Assembly: GCA_947627575.1 (NCBI GenBank)
Contig: CANQWN010000006.1
Span: forward strand, 48,179 to 112,178
Source of the DNA: an uncultured Clostridia bacterium
Lineage (GTDB): Bacteria; Bacillota; Clostridia; Christensenellales; Borkfalkiaceae
Direction: 5' to 3'
Length of the DNA: 64,000 bases
This document shows positions 20,501-28,640 of this stretch, in pieces (position 1 is the first letter of the stretch; each line of letters opens with the position of its first letter). The position numbers and the translations under genes were made by a program. The notes under the pieces were generated by a model. That model saw only the letters and a list, made by a program, of their open reading frames with translations. It ran no database searches and had not been told where the DNA came from.

Positions 20501-20720
20501 GATAAAGACCGTTGCTGTGGAGCTGCTTACTAAAATAAAAGCGAAAATCGCCGAATTAGATCATTGGACGGATAAGCAAGAGACCAAAGCGGCAATAGAG
20601 AATCTTATTCGCGATACTCTGTGGGAAGGTCTACCGGAAAGTTATGACGAGAGTAAAGTTGCAGAATATCGCAGAAAAATTTATGAATACATTTATACGC
20701 GATATAAGGACGTAGCTTAA
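17592..20720 (+). CDS. hsdR: Type I restriction endonuclease subunit HsdR
   Basis: This 1042-aa motor-nuclease subunit has an N-terminal PD-(D/E)XK domain with LLFIELKRTD (Glu164-x-Lys166). Walker A TQGSGKS is near residue 300, DEAH at 401-404, a GFTGTPL motif III, and motif VI in LMQTIARANRV. A helical C-terminal domain docks onto the methyltransferase. It translocates DNA toward the complex and cuts unmethylated DNA. It starts at ATG 17592 after GGAGC, 8 bp past the SEFIR gene. All catalytic motifs are present, so the system appears functional. A terminator follows at 20755. Confidence 0.95.
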   Translation: MSYEYSENILVQESAGNLLHNELGWRVVFAYNSEKLGIDGTLGRTSYREVLLTRYFRAALKKLNPWITDVQIDEAQEKFLSHLSTSSLLQINEEKYSYIRDGIPVTCKTDDGKQSTRRAIVIDFVHPEENDFLAVKEMKIHGELYRRRTDIVGFVNGIPLLFIELKRTDVDVENAYVDNYRDYQDTIPHLFYYNAFVMLSNGIEAKVGTLGSKYEFFHEWKRLKESDEGNVALETMLRGICKKENFLDLLENFIVFDHSDGGIKKILAQNHQYLGVNEAVKAYEARKLKNGKLGVFWHTQGSGKSYSMVFFAQKIRRKFAGSPTIVVLTDRDELNDQISGTFLNCGLLEGTKASEYIASSGGNLIRRLRGNPSFIFTLIQKFNQPNAEPIYPDHDIIILSDEAHRTQYGIFAENMMRLLPAASRLGFTGTPLLSSDNITERTFGGYISIYDFKRAVEDGATVPLYYENRADKIAQLENPEITDDILSAIEDADLDPSQQDKLEREFAKEIHILTAEPRLRSIAKDFVAHYSDLWTSGKAMFVCLNKVTCVRMYNFVQEYWQEEIKRLESLLKSASLQEAQELERKIAWMRETEMAVVISQEQNEIQTFKKWGLDILPHRTKMEKLELDKEYKDDKSKFRVVFVCAMWLTGFDVKSLSCLYLDKPLKAHTLMQTIARANRVAEGKSNGLIVDYIGIVKALRKALADYTVNRSGVSVDPTLDKEVLIKRIHEVIENAKTFLAQHGFELQNLIASSDFTKMALLRDAANFMCELLEVKKTFQTYASELARLVKYTDRNDLDGQTIAEKNAILAIYSELLKKRRHADNTDLMVEINHIINDYIFVEKQNDRESKQFDISKIDFDLLAREFSRTKRKNLAMRDLQELVEQRLNEMLFANPTRMDYYDRYRRIIDDYNSEQNRATIEKTFMDLMDLANSMDEEQQRFVREGFSSDEELSMYDLLFQEDLSKQDIKKIKTVAVELLTKIKAKIAELDHWTDKQETKAAIENLIRDTLWEGLPESYDESKVAEYRRKIYEYIYTRYKDVA

Positions 20721-20754
20721 CGGAAAAAACAAATAACTATATGTTTACAAAATA

Positions 20755-20799
20755 AAAGCCGGTGATTTAAGAGTAGAAGTCATCGGCTTTTTTATTTTT
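20755..20799 (+). terminator. Terminator of the type I operon
   Basis: The stem AAGCCGGTGA pairs with TCATCGGCTT (one G-T pair), followed by a long T-run. A similar sequence occurs at 38830-38868. Confidence 0.75.
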
Positions 20800-20904
20800 T
20801 TAAAGAATTACTGTAAAATATGTATCATTATGTATTGACTATAGTTCGAAAGCAAAACGTGACATATCACCTGTGGCGGGGGAAATACCGGTTGAGGCGG
20901 GGAA

Positions 20905-21055
20905 TGACGACAGCGCGTGTGCTTGTCTTGATACAAGTCGGCGGCTGACGCCGCCGAAGACAAGCACACGCGCCCAACTGAAAAGGGGTAAAAAGCGCAA
21001 TCGGACGGAGGCGGCCGTTCGCCGCTAATCCGCTTGCGAATCGCCCGCCAATCCC
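20905..21055. repeat. Dispersed intergenic repeat, copy B, with a very stable hairpin
   Basis: A 17-bp perfect inverted repeat (20913-20929 with 20957-20973) encloses an inner 8-bp stem with a TGAC loop. The right flank, with GGAGGCGGCCGTT and AATCGCCCG, matches 43009-43095, and the left arm matches 11453-11495. The copies sit at the edges of accessory modules. Confidence 0.65.
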
Positions 21056-21162
21056 GTTCCGATACACAGCCTTTTTCCCGCCTTAATTCAGTTGTTTTCA
21101 CGCATTTGCGCTATTGTCATTGCCGCCCGCTACCAATACTTTTAAATCAAATATCAGTTAAT

Positions 21163-21202
21163 AAAGACGTGAAGAATTTTCGGATTCCTCGCGTCTTTTT
21201 TG
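21163..21202 (+). terminator. Hairpin followed by T-run
   Basis: The stem AAAGACG pairs with CGTCTTT, with an imperfect inner continuation, then six Ts. Confidence 0.5.
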
Positions 21203-21253
21203 TACTCAAAAACACATTTCTTCTTTCGGCGTTTGAGGGTAAACGAAAAGCCA

Positions 21254-21302
21254 CCCGCCGTCAAGGGTAAATGCACTCTCTCCGTTCGCCCTTGACGGCG
21301 GG
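21254..21302. repeat. 14-bp perfect inverted repeat upstream of the recombinase module
   Basis: CCCGCCGTCAAGGG (21254-21267) and its complement (21289-21302) are separated by 21 bp. It lies about 140 bp before the sigma-like gene and could be a regulatory hairpin or part of the element's end. The rest of the 20721-21438 gap holds only repeats and hairpins. Confidence 0.5.
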
Positions 21303-21438
21303 CAAGCCTTACGCTGGGCGATATATCTTAATTGAAAAATCGTAAGACAGATATATCGCAAATCAAACTTAAAATTGTCTTTCCGTTTTTGTTCGGTTGC
21401 GCCGAAAGGCGAGAAAACAACCCGGAGGAAAAGACACA

Positions 21439-22062
21439 ATGAGCAAAGTATTGGATTTCAACGTTCTGAACGAAGAAATTACAAGGGAAAACGTACTTAC
21501 TATGGCAGAGGCAATAGCTTTCTCTGAAACGCAATATCTAATAGGCTATGCGGGAACTAAAATGCAGAAACTACACAACAACGTTTATTGGGATATTGCT
21601 TATAAGAACGACGTAAACCATACATTCAGCGACGGCTATGATTTGGTACAGGAAGGAGCTTTATTCCTATGCGAGCATTACGGCAAACACTTAAACGATA
21701 TTATCGGCTACTCAAAGAAAGGTAAAAAGATAACCGTCAAAATAGCTTGCATAAGAAAGATGGCAAAACTTATCAACCTGCGGTCAAGAGATTACTACCG
21801 TAATATCAACCTTGAAGCGTTGACATCAAAAAGCGAGCCGGCTATCGAGATACAGGAAGATTTTGAACAGGACTATACCGTCGCAGATAGTATCATAGAG
21901 AGCTTGAACTTAACAGACAACATGAAAACAGCTTTACAATGCCGTATGGCGGGATTGAGCTATCCCGAAATAGGTAAGATATTAGAGCGAGCGCAAGCTA
22001 CCGTATTTGAATACTTCGTTAAAATGCGCCGGAGATATAATGCAATCTATGCAAAAATATGA
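21439..22062 (+). CDS. Sigma-70-like/HTH protein of a mobile element
   Basis: This is a 207-aa protein. I chose ATG 21439 because GGAGG lies 9 bp upstream; an earlier in-frame ATG at 21397 lacks a site. The C-terminal 60 residues have a sigma region 4-like helix-turn-helix (ALQCRMAGLSYPEIGKIL, then AQATVFEYFVKMRRR), while the N-terminal part is helical and unrecognised. Genes of this type often precede large serine recombinases in clostridial mobile elements. It probably controls expression of the element, but no promoter it might use is identifiable. Confidence 0.65.
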   Translation: MSKVLDFNVLNEEITRENVLTMAEAIAFSETQYLIGYAGTKMQKLHNNVYWDIAYKNDVNHTFSDGYDLVQEGALFLCEHYGKHLNDIIGYSKKGKKITVKIACIRKMAKLINLRSRDYYRNINLEALTSKSEPAIEIQEDFEQDYTVADSIIESLNLTDNMKTALQCRMAGLSYPEIGKILERAQATVFEYFVKMRRRYNAIYAKI

Positions 22063-22186
22063 ATGGCACTATTCCACCGTTTATCCATACAAGCGGGGAT
22101 ATTGCCATTGAAAGCGACCGTGCGGCGGTTGTAGTTCCACCGAACGCCTGTTTATAATCTAACTGAAAAATTCGGGGAGAAAAGCG

Positions 22187-22297
22187 ATGCGGGTTAAAAT
22201 TCACGGACAACCGTCAATAGACGAGCTTTATGATAGCGAAAGAAAGATATTCTATCAAACAATCTATTCGCGGCTGAAAGAGTTAGCCGAAAAATAA
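22187..22297 (+). CDS. 36-aa conserved-looking small protein between sigma-like gene and recombinase
   Basis: ATG 22187 follows GGGGAG by 6 bp and opens 36 codons ending TAA, 17 bp before the recombinase start. The product is charged, with a DELYDSE patch and a helical C-terminus. The good ribosome site and the tight spacing argue that it is translated. I do not recognise a family. It may be a small regulator of the recombinase. Confidence 0.55.
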   Translation: MRVKIHGQPSIDELYDSERKIFYQTIYSRLKELAEK

Positions 22298-22314
22298 AAA
22301 ACAAGGAGTAAAAA

Positions 22315-23805
22315 ATGAAAACAGCAGTTATATATGCAAGATATAGTTCGGATAATCAAACGGAGCAAAGTATTGAGGGGCAGTTAAGGGTATGCCAAGA
22401 CTATGCCAAAAATCACGATATTCTTATACTTGACACCTATATAGATAGAGCTATGACAGGGACGAACGACAATCGCCCCGATTTCCAGCGTATGATTAAG
22501 GATAGCTACCGCAAAGAGTGGGATTATATTCTCGTGTATAAGTTAGACCGTTTTTCAAGGGATAAATACGCAACGGCAATTCATAAGCGTACATTGAAGA
22601 ACAATGGAGTAAAACTTATATCGGCAATGGAGAATATCCCGGATACGCCCGAAGGAATTATCCTCGAAAGTTTGCTTGAAGGTATGAATCAATACTATTC
22701 GGCAGAGCTTTCCCAAAAAGTAAAGCGCGGTATGAAAGAAACCCGCTTAAAGGGTAACTATCAAGGAGGAGCGATATTATACGGCTATAAACTTGACGGC
22801 AGAAAAATAGTTATAGACGATTATCGCGCGCAAGCCGTCGTCTTTATGTACGAACAGTATTCAAAAGGCGTGTATGTCAAGGATATAATCAAAGCGTTGA
22901 CTGCAAAAGGCTACTTATATAAAGGCAAACCGTTCAAGTCCAATATAATTTACAACATACTTAAAAACGAGAAATATTCGGGCATATACAGACACGGCAA
23001 TGAAGTGGTTGACAATATGTATCCGCAGATAATATCAAGAGAGCTTATGGATGACGTGCGGAAAATAGCAAAAGCCAACAGCCACGGCAAGCGTAGCGTT
23101 GAGGTTGTATATCTCCTGCGGCATAAAATGAAGTGCGGGCTGTGCGGAAGCTCAATAACGGCAGAAACGGGAACTTCCAAAAGTGGGAAAGTGAAACGTT
23201 ATTATAAGTGTTTGGGACGAAAACGGCACAGCGGTTGCAAAAAAGCCATGGTGCGCAAAGACGAACTTGAAAAGCTGATTTTAGACGTAACCGTTAAACA
23301 GTTGAGCAGCCCGAAAGTAATCGATAAAGTAGTAGACGGTTTAATTGAAATGCAGGAGCGGCAGCTGCAAGCCAATTCGGTTATAGCCGCTATGGAAAAG
23401 GAAATAAGGCAAACCGAAACGGCAATTTCCAACATAATGGCGGCGATAGAGAGCGGAGTGTTTACGGGTAGCACCGCAAGGCGTTTAAAAGAGCTTGAAA
23501 GCCGCCAAGAGGAATTGGAAAGGCAAATACTCATAGAGCGGAGCAAACAAGCCGTAAAGCTGAAAGAAAGCGATATACGGAAGTATTACGAGCAGGCTTT
23601 GAGGTCCGAACCGCAGATGCTCATAAACTTTCTGATAAAAGAGATTATCTTATACGACGACAAGATAGAAATATATTTAAACAGCCCGATAAGAACAAAT
23701 CCCGACGGGGGAACGTCAGATGACGACACCCCGTCGGGGCTTTTATTTTATAGCGAAATTATCGAAACCGGTTTAATTCAAATGCAAATCGAAATGTATG
23801 TGTAA
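22315..23805 (+). CDS. Large serine recombinase
   Basis: This 496-aa site-specific recombinase starts at ATG 22315 after AAGGAG. The N-terminal resolvase domain (1-150) has the catalytic Ser11 in YARYSS and KLDRFSRD. The recombinase domain follows (about 155-260, ALTAKGY and NILKNEKY), then a zinc ribbon (MKCGLCG and later CKKAM) and a C-terminal coiled coil (about 350-430). It would integrate or excise an element by strand exchange at short core sites. The 3' end of the ORF (23701-23750) contains a hairpin with a T-rich tail, and two decayed copies of this tail lie at 38561 and 43141. It appears intact. Confidence 0.9.
   Translation: MKTAVIYARYSSDNQTEQSIEGQLRVCQDYAKNHDILILDTYIDRAMTGTNDNRPDFQRMIKDSYRKEWDYILVYKLDRFSRDKYATAIHKRTLKNNGVKLISAMENIPDTPEGIILESLLEGMNQYYSAELSQKVKRGMKETRLKGNYQGGAILYGYKLDGRKIVIDDYRAQAVVFMYEQYSKGVYVKDIIKALTAKGYLYKGKPFKSNIIYNILKNEKYSGIYRHGNEVVDNMYPQIISRELMDDVRKIAKANSHGKRSVEVVYLLRHKMKCGLCGSSITAETGTSKSGKVKRYYKCLGRKRHSGCKKAMVRKDELEKLILDVTVKQLSSPKVIDKVVDGLIEMQERQLQANSVIAAMEKEIRQTETAISNIMAAIESGVFTGSTARRLKELESRQEELERQILIERSKQAVKLKESDIRKYYEQALRSEPQMLINFLIKEIILYDDKIEIYLNSPIRTNPDGGTSDDDTPSGLLFYSEIIETGLIQMQIEMYV
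23701..23750 (+). terminator. Terminator-like hairpin inside the recombinase 3' end
   Basis: CCCGACGGGG pairs with CCCCGTCGGG around an 18-base loop, then GCTTTTATTTT. The decayed copy at 38641-38686 keeps the stem with a matching one-base change on both arms. Confidence 0.55.
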
Positions 23806-23834
23806 GGCGACGCGATAAAACCGTAACAAAACAT

Positions 23835-23885
23835 AAAAAAAGAGCCTAAATCAAGCACAATTATGTGTTCAATTTAGGTTCCGTT
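23835..23885 (-). terminator. tRNA-type terminator on the minus strand, next to the tRNA-Gln fragment
   Basis: The stem CCTAAATT..AATTTAGG type hairpin is followed on the minus strand by a run of seven Ts. It is homologous to the terminator behind the intact tRNA-Gln at 44866-44900. Confidence 0.65.
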
Positions 23886-23930
23886 TGGCTGGGGCGAAGT
23901 GATTCGAACACCCGAATGACGGAGTCAGAG
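23886..23930 (-). other. 3' half of a tRNA-Gln: putative attachment site (distal end of island)
   Basis: Read on the minus strand this runs from the anticodon loop (CTCTGAC) through the T arm (TTCGAAT loop) and acceptor strand to CCA; the 5' half is missing. An 18-bp core (23913-23930) is identical to 44928-44945 in the intact tRNA-Gln, in the same orientation. A tyrosine integrase lies 1.4 kb to the right. This is what integration at a tRNA anticodon region leaves behind. The remainder of the 23806-24173 gap is a hairpin-rich AT stretch. Confidence 0.65.
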
Positions 23931-24173
23931 GAAATTCGATGAGTAAAAATATCCTCAAAATGAGCCGTTTTTGAGCAAAAATCGGCTAAAAATCGCAGTT
24001 TTTTATATTTTGTCTTTCCCCAATCCCCCAATTATCCCCCAAACAATAAGTCGTCTGTTTTAAAGCAAAACGGGGTACTTTTAACCTTCAATATTTCATT
24101 GCAGTTGACAATATCGGGAATTTGATATAAACTATGTGTATTAAAATATTCCTAATATTTTCAGGTAAGTTAT

Positions 24174-25208
24174 ATGTTGCCGGACAACAGTTATTCCGAA
24201 ATCGTAAAAATCATTCAGTCGGCGCGTGAGCGTGCTTACTATAAGGTAAACGAGGAACTCATCAACATGTATTTGCAAATCGGCAATTATGTGTCCGAAA
24301 ATTCCCGCAATGCAGCCTATGGCGATGCTTATGTTGACGGCCTTGCCGACTTTTTTGCTCAAAACTACCCCGAACTCAAAGGATTTACCCGTCGGGGACT
24401 TTACCGTATGCGGTAATTCTACGAACTTTATGGCAAAGATGAAAAAGTGTCACCAGTGGTGACACAATTTTTCGGCATTTCCGATGAAAAAGTGTCAACG
24501 CTGTTGACACAATTGAGTTGGACTAATCATTTGCAAATAATGTCGTCTTGCAAGTCTGCCGAAGAACGTTATTTTTATATGGCGTTGTGCGTAAAGGAAA
24601 GATAATCAAAACGCGAGCTTGCCCGTCAGATAGACAGTGCTTATTATGAGCGGTTTATGCTTTCTCAAAAGCCGACGACGCCTGCAATAACCGAAGCAAG
24701 GAAAAGTACGTCGAACACTTTTCTCGACACCTACACTTTGGAATTTCTCGACGTCCCCGAAGTCGTCAGCGAAAAAGATTTGCAAAAGTCAATCGTGCGG
24801 AACTTGAAGAATTTTATTTTGGAAATAGGCAAGGACTTTTCGTTTATCGGTGAGGAATACCGCTTGCAGGTGGGCGGGCACGACTATTATATTGACCTAC
24901 TGTTCTATCATCGTGGGCTGTCCTGCCTTGTGGCGTTTGAACTAAAAATAGACGAGTTTAAGCCTGAGTATGTCGGCAAGATGAACCTGTATCTCGAAGC
25001 TCTTGACCGCGACGTGAAAAAACCTAACGAAAATCCGAGCGTCGGCGTAATACTCTGCGCCAAGAAGGACGACGAAGTTGTTGAATACGCTTTGAGCCGC
25101 TCGCTTTCGCCGACAATGGTTTCGGAGTACAAGCTCAAACTCATTGATAAAAAGCTATTACAAAAGAAATTAAAAGAGTATATAGAGCTTGCCGAGGGTG
25201 TGGAATAA
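24174..25208 (+). pseudogene. DUF1016 (YhcG-like) nuclease with two in-frame stops
   Basis: One continuous frame reads as a full DUF1016/YhcG protein: N-terminal domain with YYKVNEELINMYLQIG, then the C-terminal PD-(D/E)XK nuclease core (YIDLLFYH, then AFELKI). TAA codons at 24414 and 24603 interrupt it, each where relatives continue (after RMR, where Gln usually follows, and before SKRELARQID). There is no frameshift between them, so the decay is recent. The intact C-terminal piece (24657-25208, 183 aa) keeps the nuclease core and could in theory be made alone. Members occur near restriction genes and mobile elements. A TTGACA box lies at about 24106. Confidence 0.8.
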
Positions 25209-25246
25209 TAAAAATTAAAAACGTAAACAAATAAAGTATAAAATAG

Positions 25247-25274
25247 GGCAGAGAGCTTTTCTCTGCCTGTTTTT
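25247..25274 (+). terminator. Terminator after the DUF1016 pseudogene
   Basis: GGCAGAG pairs with CTCTGCC, then TGTTTTT. Confidence 0.65.
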
Positions 25275-25291
25275 ATGGACTAAATTAAATT

Positions 25292-25320
25292 ACGCCGCTT
25301 CATAAAGCGGCGTATAATTT
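25292..25320. promoter_or_regulatory. 9-bp perfect dyad upstream of the integrase
   Basis: ACGCCGCTT and its complement flank a 4-base loop about 37 bp before the integrase start. It could be a terminator or an operator. Confidence 0.4.
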
Positions 25321-25349
25321 TTGCACAAAATAAATTTAATGGAGAAGAT

Positions 25350-26267
25350 ATGCAATACAAACAATGGATTGAGGAGTGGCTTGCGACAACAGTCAAGCCG
25401 CTCAAAAAATTACGGACATACCAAAGATACAGCGATATAGCAACGCGGCTGATAATACCCGACTTGGGTGAATATGAAATGGACCTTTTGACTTCCTCGG
25501 TGCTTCAAAATTTCACGGCAAAAATAACCGAAAGATATGCAGCAAACACGGTCAACGGAGTAATCACCGTACTCAAAAATTCCCTGCAACGCGCCGAAAT
25601 TACAGGCGTAATCGAAAAACAATATTCGGGCAGTATCCAGTACCCAAAGCACGAAGAAAAGCAAGTCGAGTGTTTATCATCAGCCGAGCAACGGCAAATA
25701 GAGCAATTCATAATCGGCAAGAAAAAGGCCAAACTGTACGGCATTTTATTGTGTCTGTACACAGGATTGAGAATAGGCGAGCTTATTGCCCTTGAATGGG
25801 ACGATATAGATTTGTCGAAATGGCTTATCAGCGTATCAAAGACTTGTCACGACAGTTGGAAAGATGGGAAATATATAAAAATAAAGGACACGCCCAAAAC
25901 GAGGAGTTCATACAGGGTAATTCCTATTCCCAAGGCGGTAATTCCGTATTTAAGAGAGATGAAAAAACAAAGTCAAAGCATCTATGTAATAAGTGGAAAT
26001 GACGGGAAAGAGATATCAATAAGATCCTACCAAAGAACTTTTGAGTTGTTACTGAACCATCTAAAAATTCCACACAAAGGATTCCATAGCTTACGGCACA
26101 CATTTGCGACAAGAGCAATAGAGTGCGGAATGGACGTCAAGACATTGTCGGAAATTTTGGGGCATAACAATCCAGCGATAACGCTTAAAAGATATGTTCA
26201 CAGCCTTATGGAACACAAGTGCGCGATGATGAACAAACTTGGCAAAAACTTACAGCAAAAACAATAA
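25350..26267 (+). CDS. int: Tyrosine recombinase/integrase
   Basis: This is a 305-aa integrase. A short arm-binding/SAM-like N-terminal domain covers residues 1-100. The catalytic domain has Arg141 (TGLRIGEL), His246-x-x-Arg249 (FHSLRHTF), His272 (LGHNN) and nucleophile Tyr282 (KRYVHS), the complete active-site set. It starts at ATG 25350 behind GGAGAAG. It lies just inside the truncated tRNA-Gln copy, so it is the probable enzyme that integrated the 23.9-45.0 kb island at tRNA-Gln. No excisionase gene is recognisable. Confidence 0.92.
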   Translation: MQYKQWIEEWLATTVKPLKKLRTYQRYSDIATRLIIPDLGEYEMDLLTSSVLQNFTAKITERYAANTVNGVITVLKNSLQRAEITGVIEKQYSGSIQYPKHEEKQVECLSSAEQRQIEQFIIGKKKAKLYGILLCLYTGLRIGELIALEWDDIDLSKWLISVSKTCHDSWKDGKYIKIKDTPKTRSSYRVIPIPKAVIPYLREMKKQSQSIYVISGNDGKEISIRSYQRTFELLLNHLKIPHKGFHSLRHTFATRAIECGMDVKTLSEILGHNNPAITLKRYVHSLMEHKCAMMNKLGKNLQQKQ

Positions 26268-26425
26268 AAAACCGCAAGCTGAAGTTCACGATTTTTTTGT
26301 TCATACATTAAATCAATAGATGTATCTATACATAAAAAATTTTATCACGAATATTGCAAATAGTCAAGAAATTCGTAGAAATATGCGGAATTGTCAAAAT
26401 GAATTTACACAATCTACTTTATAGG

Positions 26426-26450
26426 CGAACAGAACGTGACGTTTTGTTCG
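26426..26450. promoter_or_regulatory. Inverted repeat upstream of the lipoprotein operon
   Basis: GAACAGAACGT is followed by a near-perfect mirror complement ACGTTTTGTTC about 60 bp before the first gene. It may be an operator or leader hairpin. Confidence 0.45.
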
Positions 26451-26508
26451 TCTATTGATTTAATAGATGAACAAAAATGTAAATTTTATTCGCGTTGGAG
26501 GAGTGCAG

Positions 26509-28623
26509 TTGAGAAAGAGGAAATGTTCCCCGATAATTTTATTTGTAATTCTTGTATTGGCAATTTTAACTATTTGTGCTTGTTCAAATAAAAAATCAGT
26601 TAGAGTGTCTTTATTCGACGGGGATAAATTTTTAAGTGCAGAAACAGTAACTTTAGGAAACGAATATGCCTTTGGTGCGCTTGAAAAAGATGGATATACG
26701 TTTTTGGGGTGGTATAGCGAAGTTGAAGGCGGTTCCGCATATACCGATGCCTCTGGAAGTAGTGTAGGAATAACGTGGAAAGAAAATAATTCAACAAGCG
26801 TTTTTGCCCATTGGAGTGCCAATTCTTATAAAATAAAATTTGAATATTGCGGTGCAACATCTCAAAACAAAGTTGATGAAATTTCGGTTGTTTATGACGA
26901 AGAGATAACAGATCGTTTCCCTATTCCTTTGAGGACGGGATATTCATTTCAAGGATGGTACACAGCCGAAACAGACGGTAATCAAATAGTAGATTCAACA
27001 GGTAATTTTTCCGAATCGGCGTCGGTATATAATTTTTCCGTTTATCCGAAATACGAAAACGGTTCAATGCTGTACGCACATTGGGGAATAAAAACAGTAA
27101 TGTTTAATTTTGTTACGGATGGGAGTGAAGTTGAAAGTGTTTCGTATCCTATCGGAACGGTGTTAAACAGCTTACCTGTTTCCACAAAAGATAACTTCTG
27201 TTTCGAGGCTTGGTGCCTTGACCAAACGCATTTGTCACCGATTAGTTTTCCTTTTACAATTCCCGAACATTTTGATAGTTCGGTAGCGTTATACGCAAAG
27301 TTTACAGAGGGAACAAATAATATTTTACAGTTTGAAACGATTTCATCCACAAGCGATAGAGAATACGAAGTGTCTTACAGCGGCAATGACGAAAAGATAG
27401 TTATACCCGATTCATATTACGGAAGACCGGTTACGCGGTTGAAAAGCGTACAGTCGTCGACATTAAAAACAGTACTTTTGCCTCAAAGTATAAAACAAAT
27501 ATCTTCCGGTGCTTTTCAAAACTGTAATGTTTTGGAAAAAGTAAATATTCCGCTATCCGTTCAAAACCTTCCCGAAAGGATTTTCAGCGGATGCGAAAAA
27601 TTGTCTTCAATTATAATACCTAACGCCGTAACAACCATAGGCAAGGAGGCTTTTTCCGGGTGTCCGTTGATAGAGAAAATTGAAATTCCCGATAATGTCA
27701 ATTCGATAGGCGACGGTGCTTTCAGAAACATGTCAATGCTAAAAGAATTTACCGTTGGGGCAGGAAACGAAAGATATTCAGCTTTGAACGGGGTGCTTTA
27801 TTACAAGGTTGGCAACTCCTCATACATAATTCAGTATCCTGCCAATAAAGATGGAAAAACATATGAAATAGATTCTTCAACGACAAGAATTTCGGAATAT
27901 GCATTCAGCAGTTCTAAATTACAGAGCATAACTCTCGGCGGAAAAATTTCTTCTATTGAAAACGGAGCATTTGAAAATTGCAGAAATCTTGTAAGCGTTA
28001 AATTAAATTCAAATTCGACGAGCATATCGTTTGAAGACAGCGTTTTTGCAAATTGCTTGAACCTGAAAGCAATGATAATCGAAATAAGTAAAGTGCCGAC
28101 GTTAGGGGATAATGTATTTGACGGAGTTGCGCAAACCTTTTCAATATATGTTCCGAGCGGAGTTATCAGAAATTTTCAAATAGCAAACAAGTGGAAAGAT
28201 TTCAGTCAATCAATCTACTCTTTGGGCAATATTTTCGGCGACTACGCCGTTGAGGAGGTTGAAGGCGGTTATGCTATAAGGCAGTATTTCGGAACGGATG
28301 CGGAAGTGGTTGTGCCGGAAATATTGAATGCGCATAAAATTGTTAAGATTTCCGCAAATGCCTTTTCGTTTTCACCCATAGAGAAGATAACCCTCACACA
28401 ATACATTGAGGAAATAGGCGATAGGGCATTTTATAACTGTTCGTCACTTTCTTCGATTATTTTAGAGGGATTGCCGCCTATTCTCGGAGATAATGTTTTT
28501 GAAGGAATAAACGCCGATTACGGTATATATATCAAGAACACGCCCGATGTTCTCGAACAATATCGTTTGGCGGACAAATGGAAAGAAATTTCTGACCATA
28601 TATGGACTGCTGATAAGTTTTAA
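26509..28623 (+). CDS. Surface lipoprotein with InlB-type and LRR_5 (BspA-like) repeats
   Basis: I chose TTG 26509 because GGAGGAG lies 5 bp upstream and the protein then opens with a clean lipoprotein signal (KRK, hydrophobic core, lipobox ICAC); an ATG at 26467 lacks a ribosome site. The product is 704 aa. After the lipobox come Listeria-Bacteroides (InlB B) repeats, seen as GYTFLGWYSE and GYSFQGWYTA, then BspA-like leucine-rich repeats with the GAFxNC and IGxxAF signatures in two blocks. Such proteins are displayed on the outer face of the membrane and bind host or matrix components. It is the first gene of a five-gene operon. Ligand unknown. Confidence 0.85.
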   Translation: MRKRKCSPIILFVILVLAILTICACSNKKSVRVSLFDGDKFLSAETVTLGNEYAFGALEKDGYTFLGWYSEVEGGSAYTDASGSSVGITWKENNSTSVFAHWSANSYKIKFEYCGATSQNKVDEISVVYDEEITDRFPIPLRTGYSFQGWYTAETDGNQIVDSTGNFSESASVYNFSVYPKYENGSMLYAHWGIKTVMFNFVTDGSEVESVSYPIGTVLNSLPVSTKDNFCFEAWCLDQTHLSPISFPFTIPEHFDSSVALYAKFTEGTNNILQFETISSTSDREYEVSYSGNDEKIVIPDSYYGRPVTRLKSVQSSTLKTVLLPQSIKQISSGAFQNCNVLEKVNIPLSVQNLPERIFSGCEKLSSIIIPNAVTTIGKEAFSGCPLIEKIEIPDNVNSIGDGAFRNMSMLKEFTVGAGNERYSALNGVLYYKVGNSSYIIQYPANKDGKTYEIDSSTTRISEYAFSSSKLQSITLGGKISSIENGAFENCRNLVSVKLNSNSTSISFEDSVFANCLNLKAMIIEISKVPTLGDNVFDGVAQTFSIYVPSGVIRNFQIANKWKDFSQSIYSLGNIFGDYAVEEVEGGYAIRQYFGTDAEVVVPEILNAHKIVKISANAFSFSPIEKITLTQYIEEIGDRAFYNCSSLSSIILEGLPPILGDNVFEGINADYGIYIKNTPDVLEQYRLADKWKEISDHIWTADKF

Positions 28624-28640
28624 CTTTTAGGAGGATAAAA

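Noticed and set aside
20740..23850. The serine recombinase as the enzyme that inserted the 23.9-45 kb island
   Set aside because: The island borders are tRNA-Gln repeats, a typical tyrosine integrase target, and a matching integrase lies inside; the serine recombinase lies just outside the left border.
24414..24605. Stop-codon reassignment (TAA read as Gln) to rescue the DUF1016 gene
   Set aside because: TAA ends many well-defined genes here, so two local nonsense mutations are the simpler reading.
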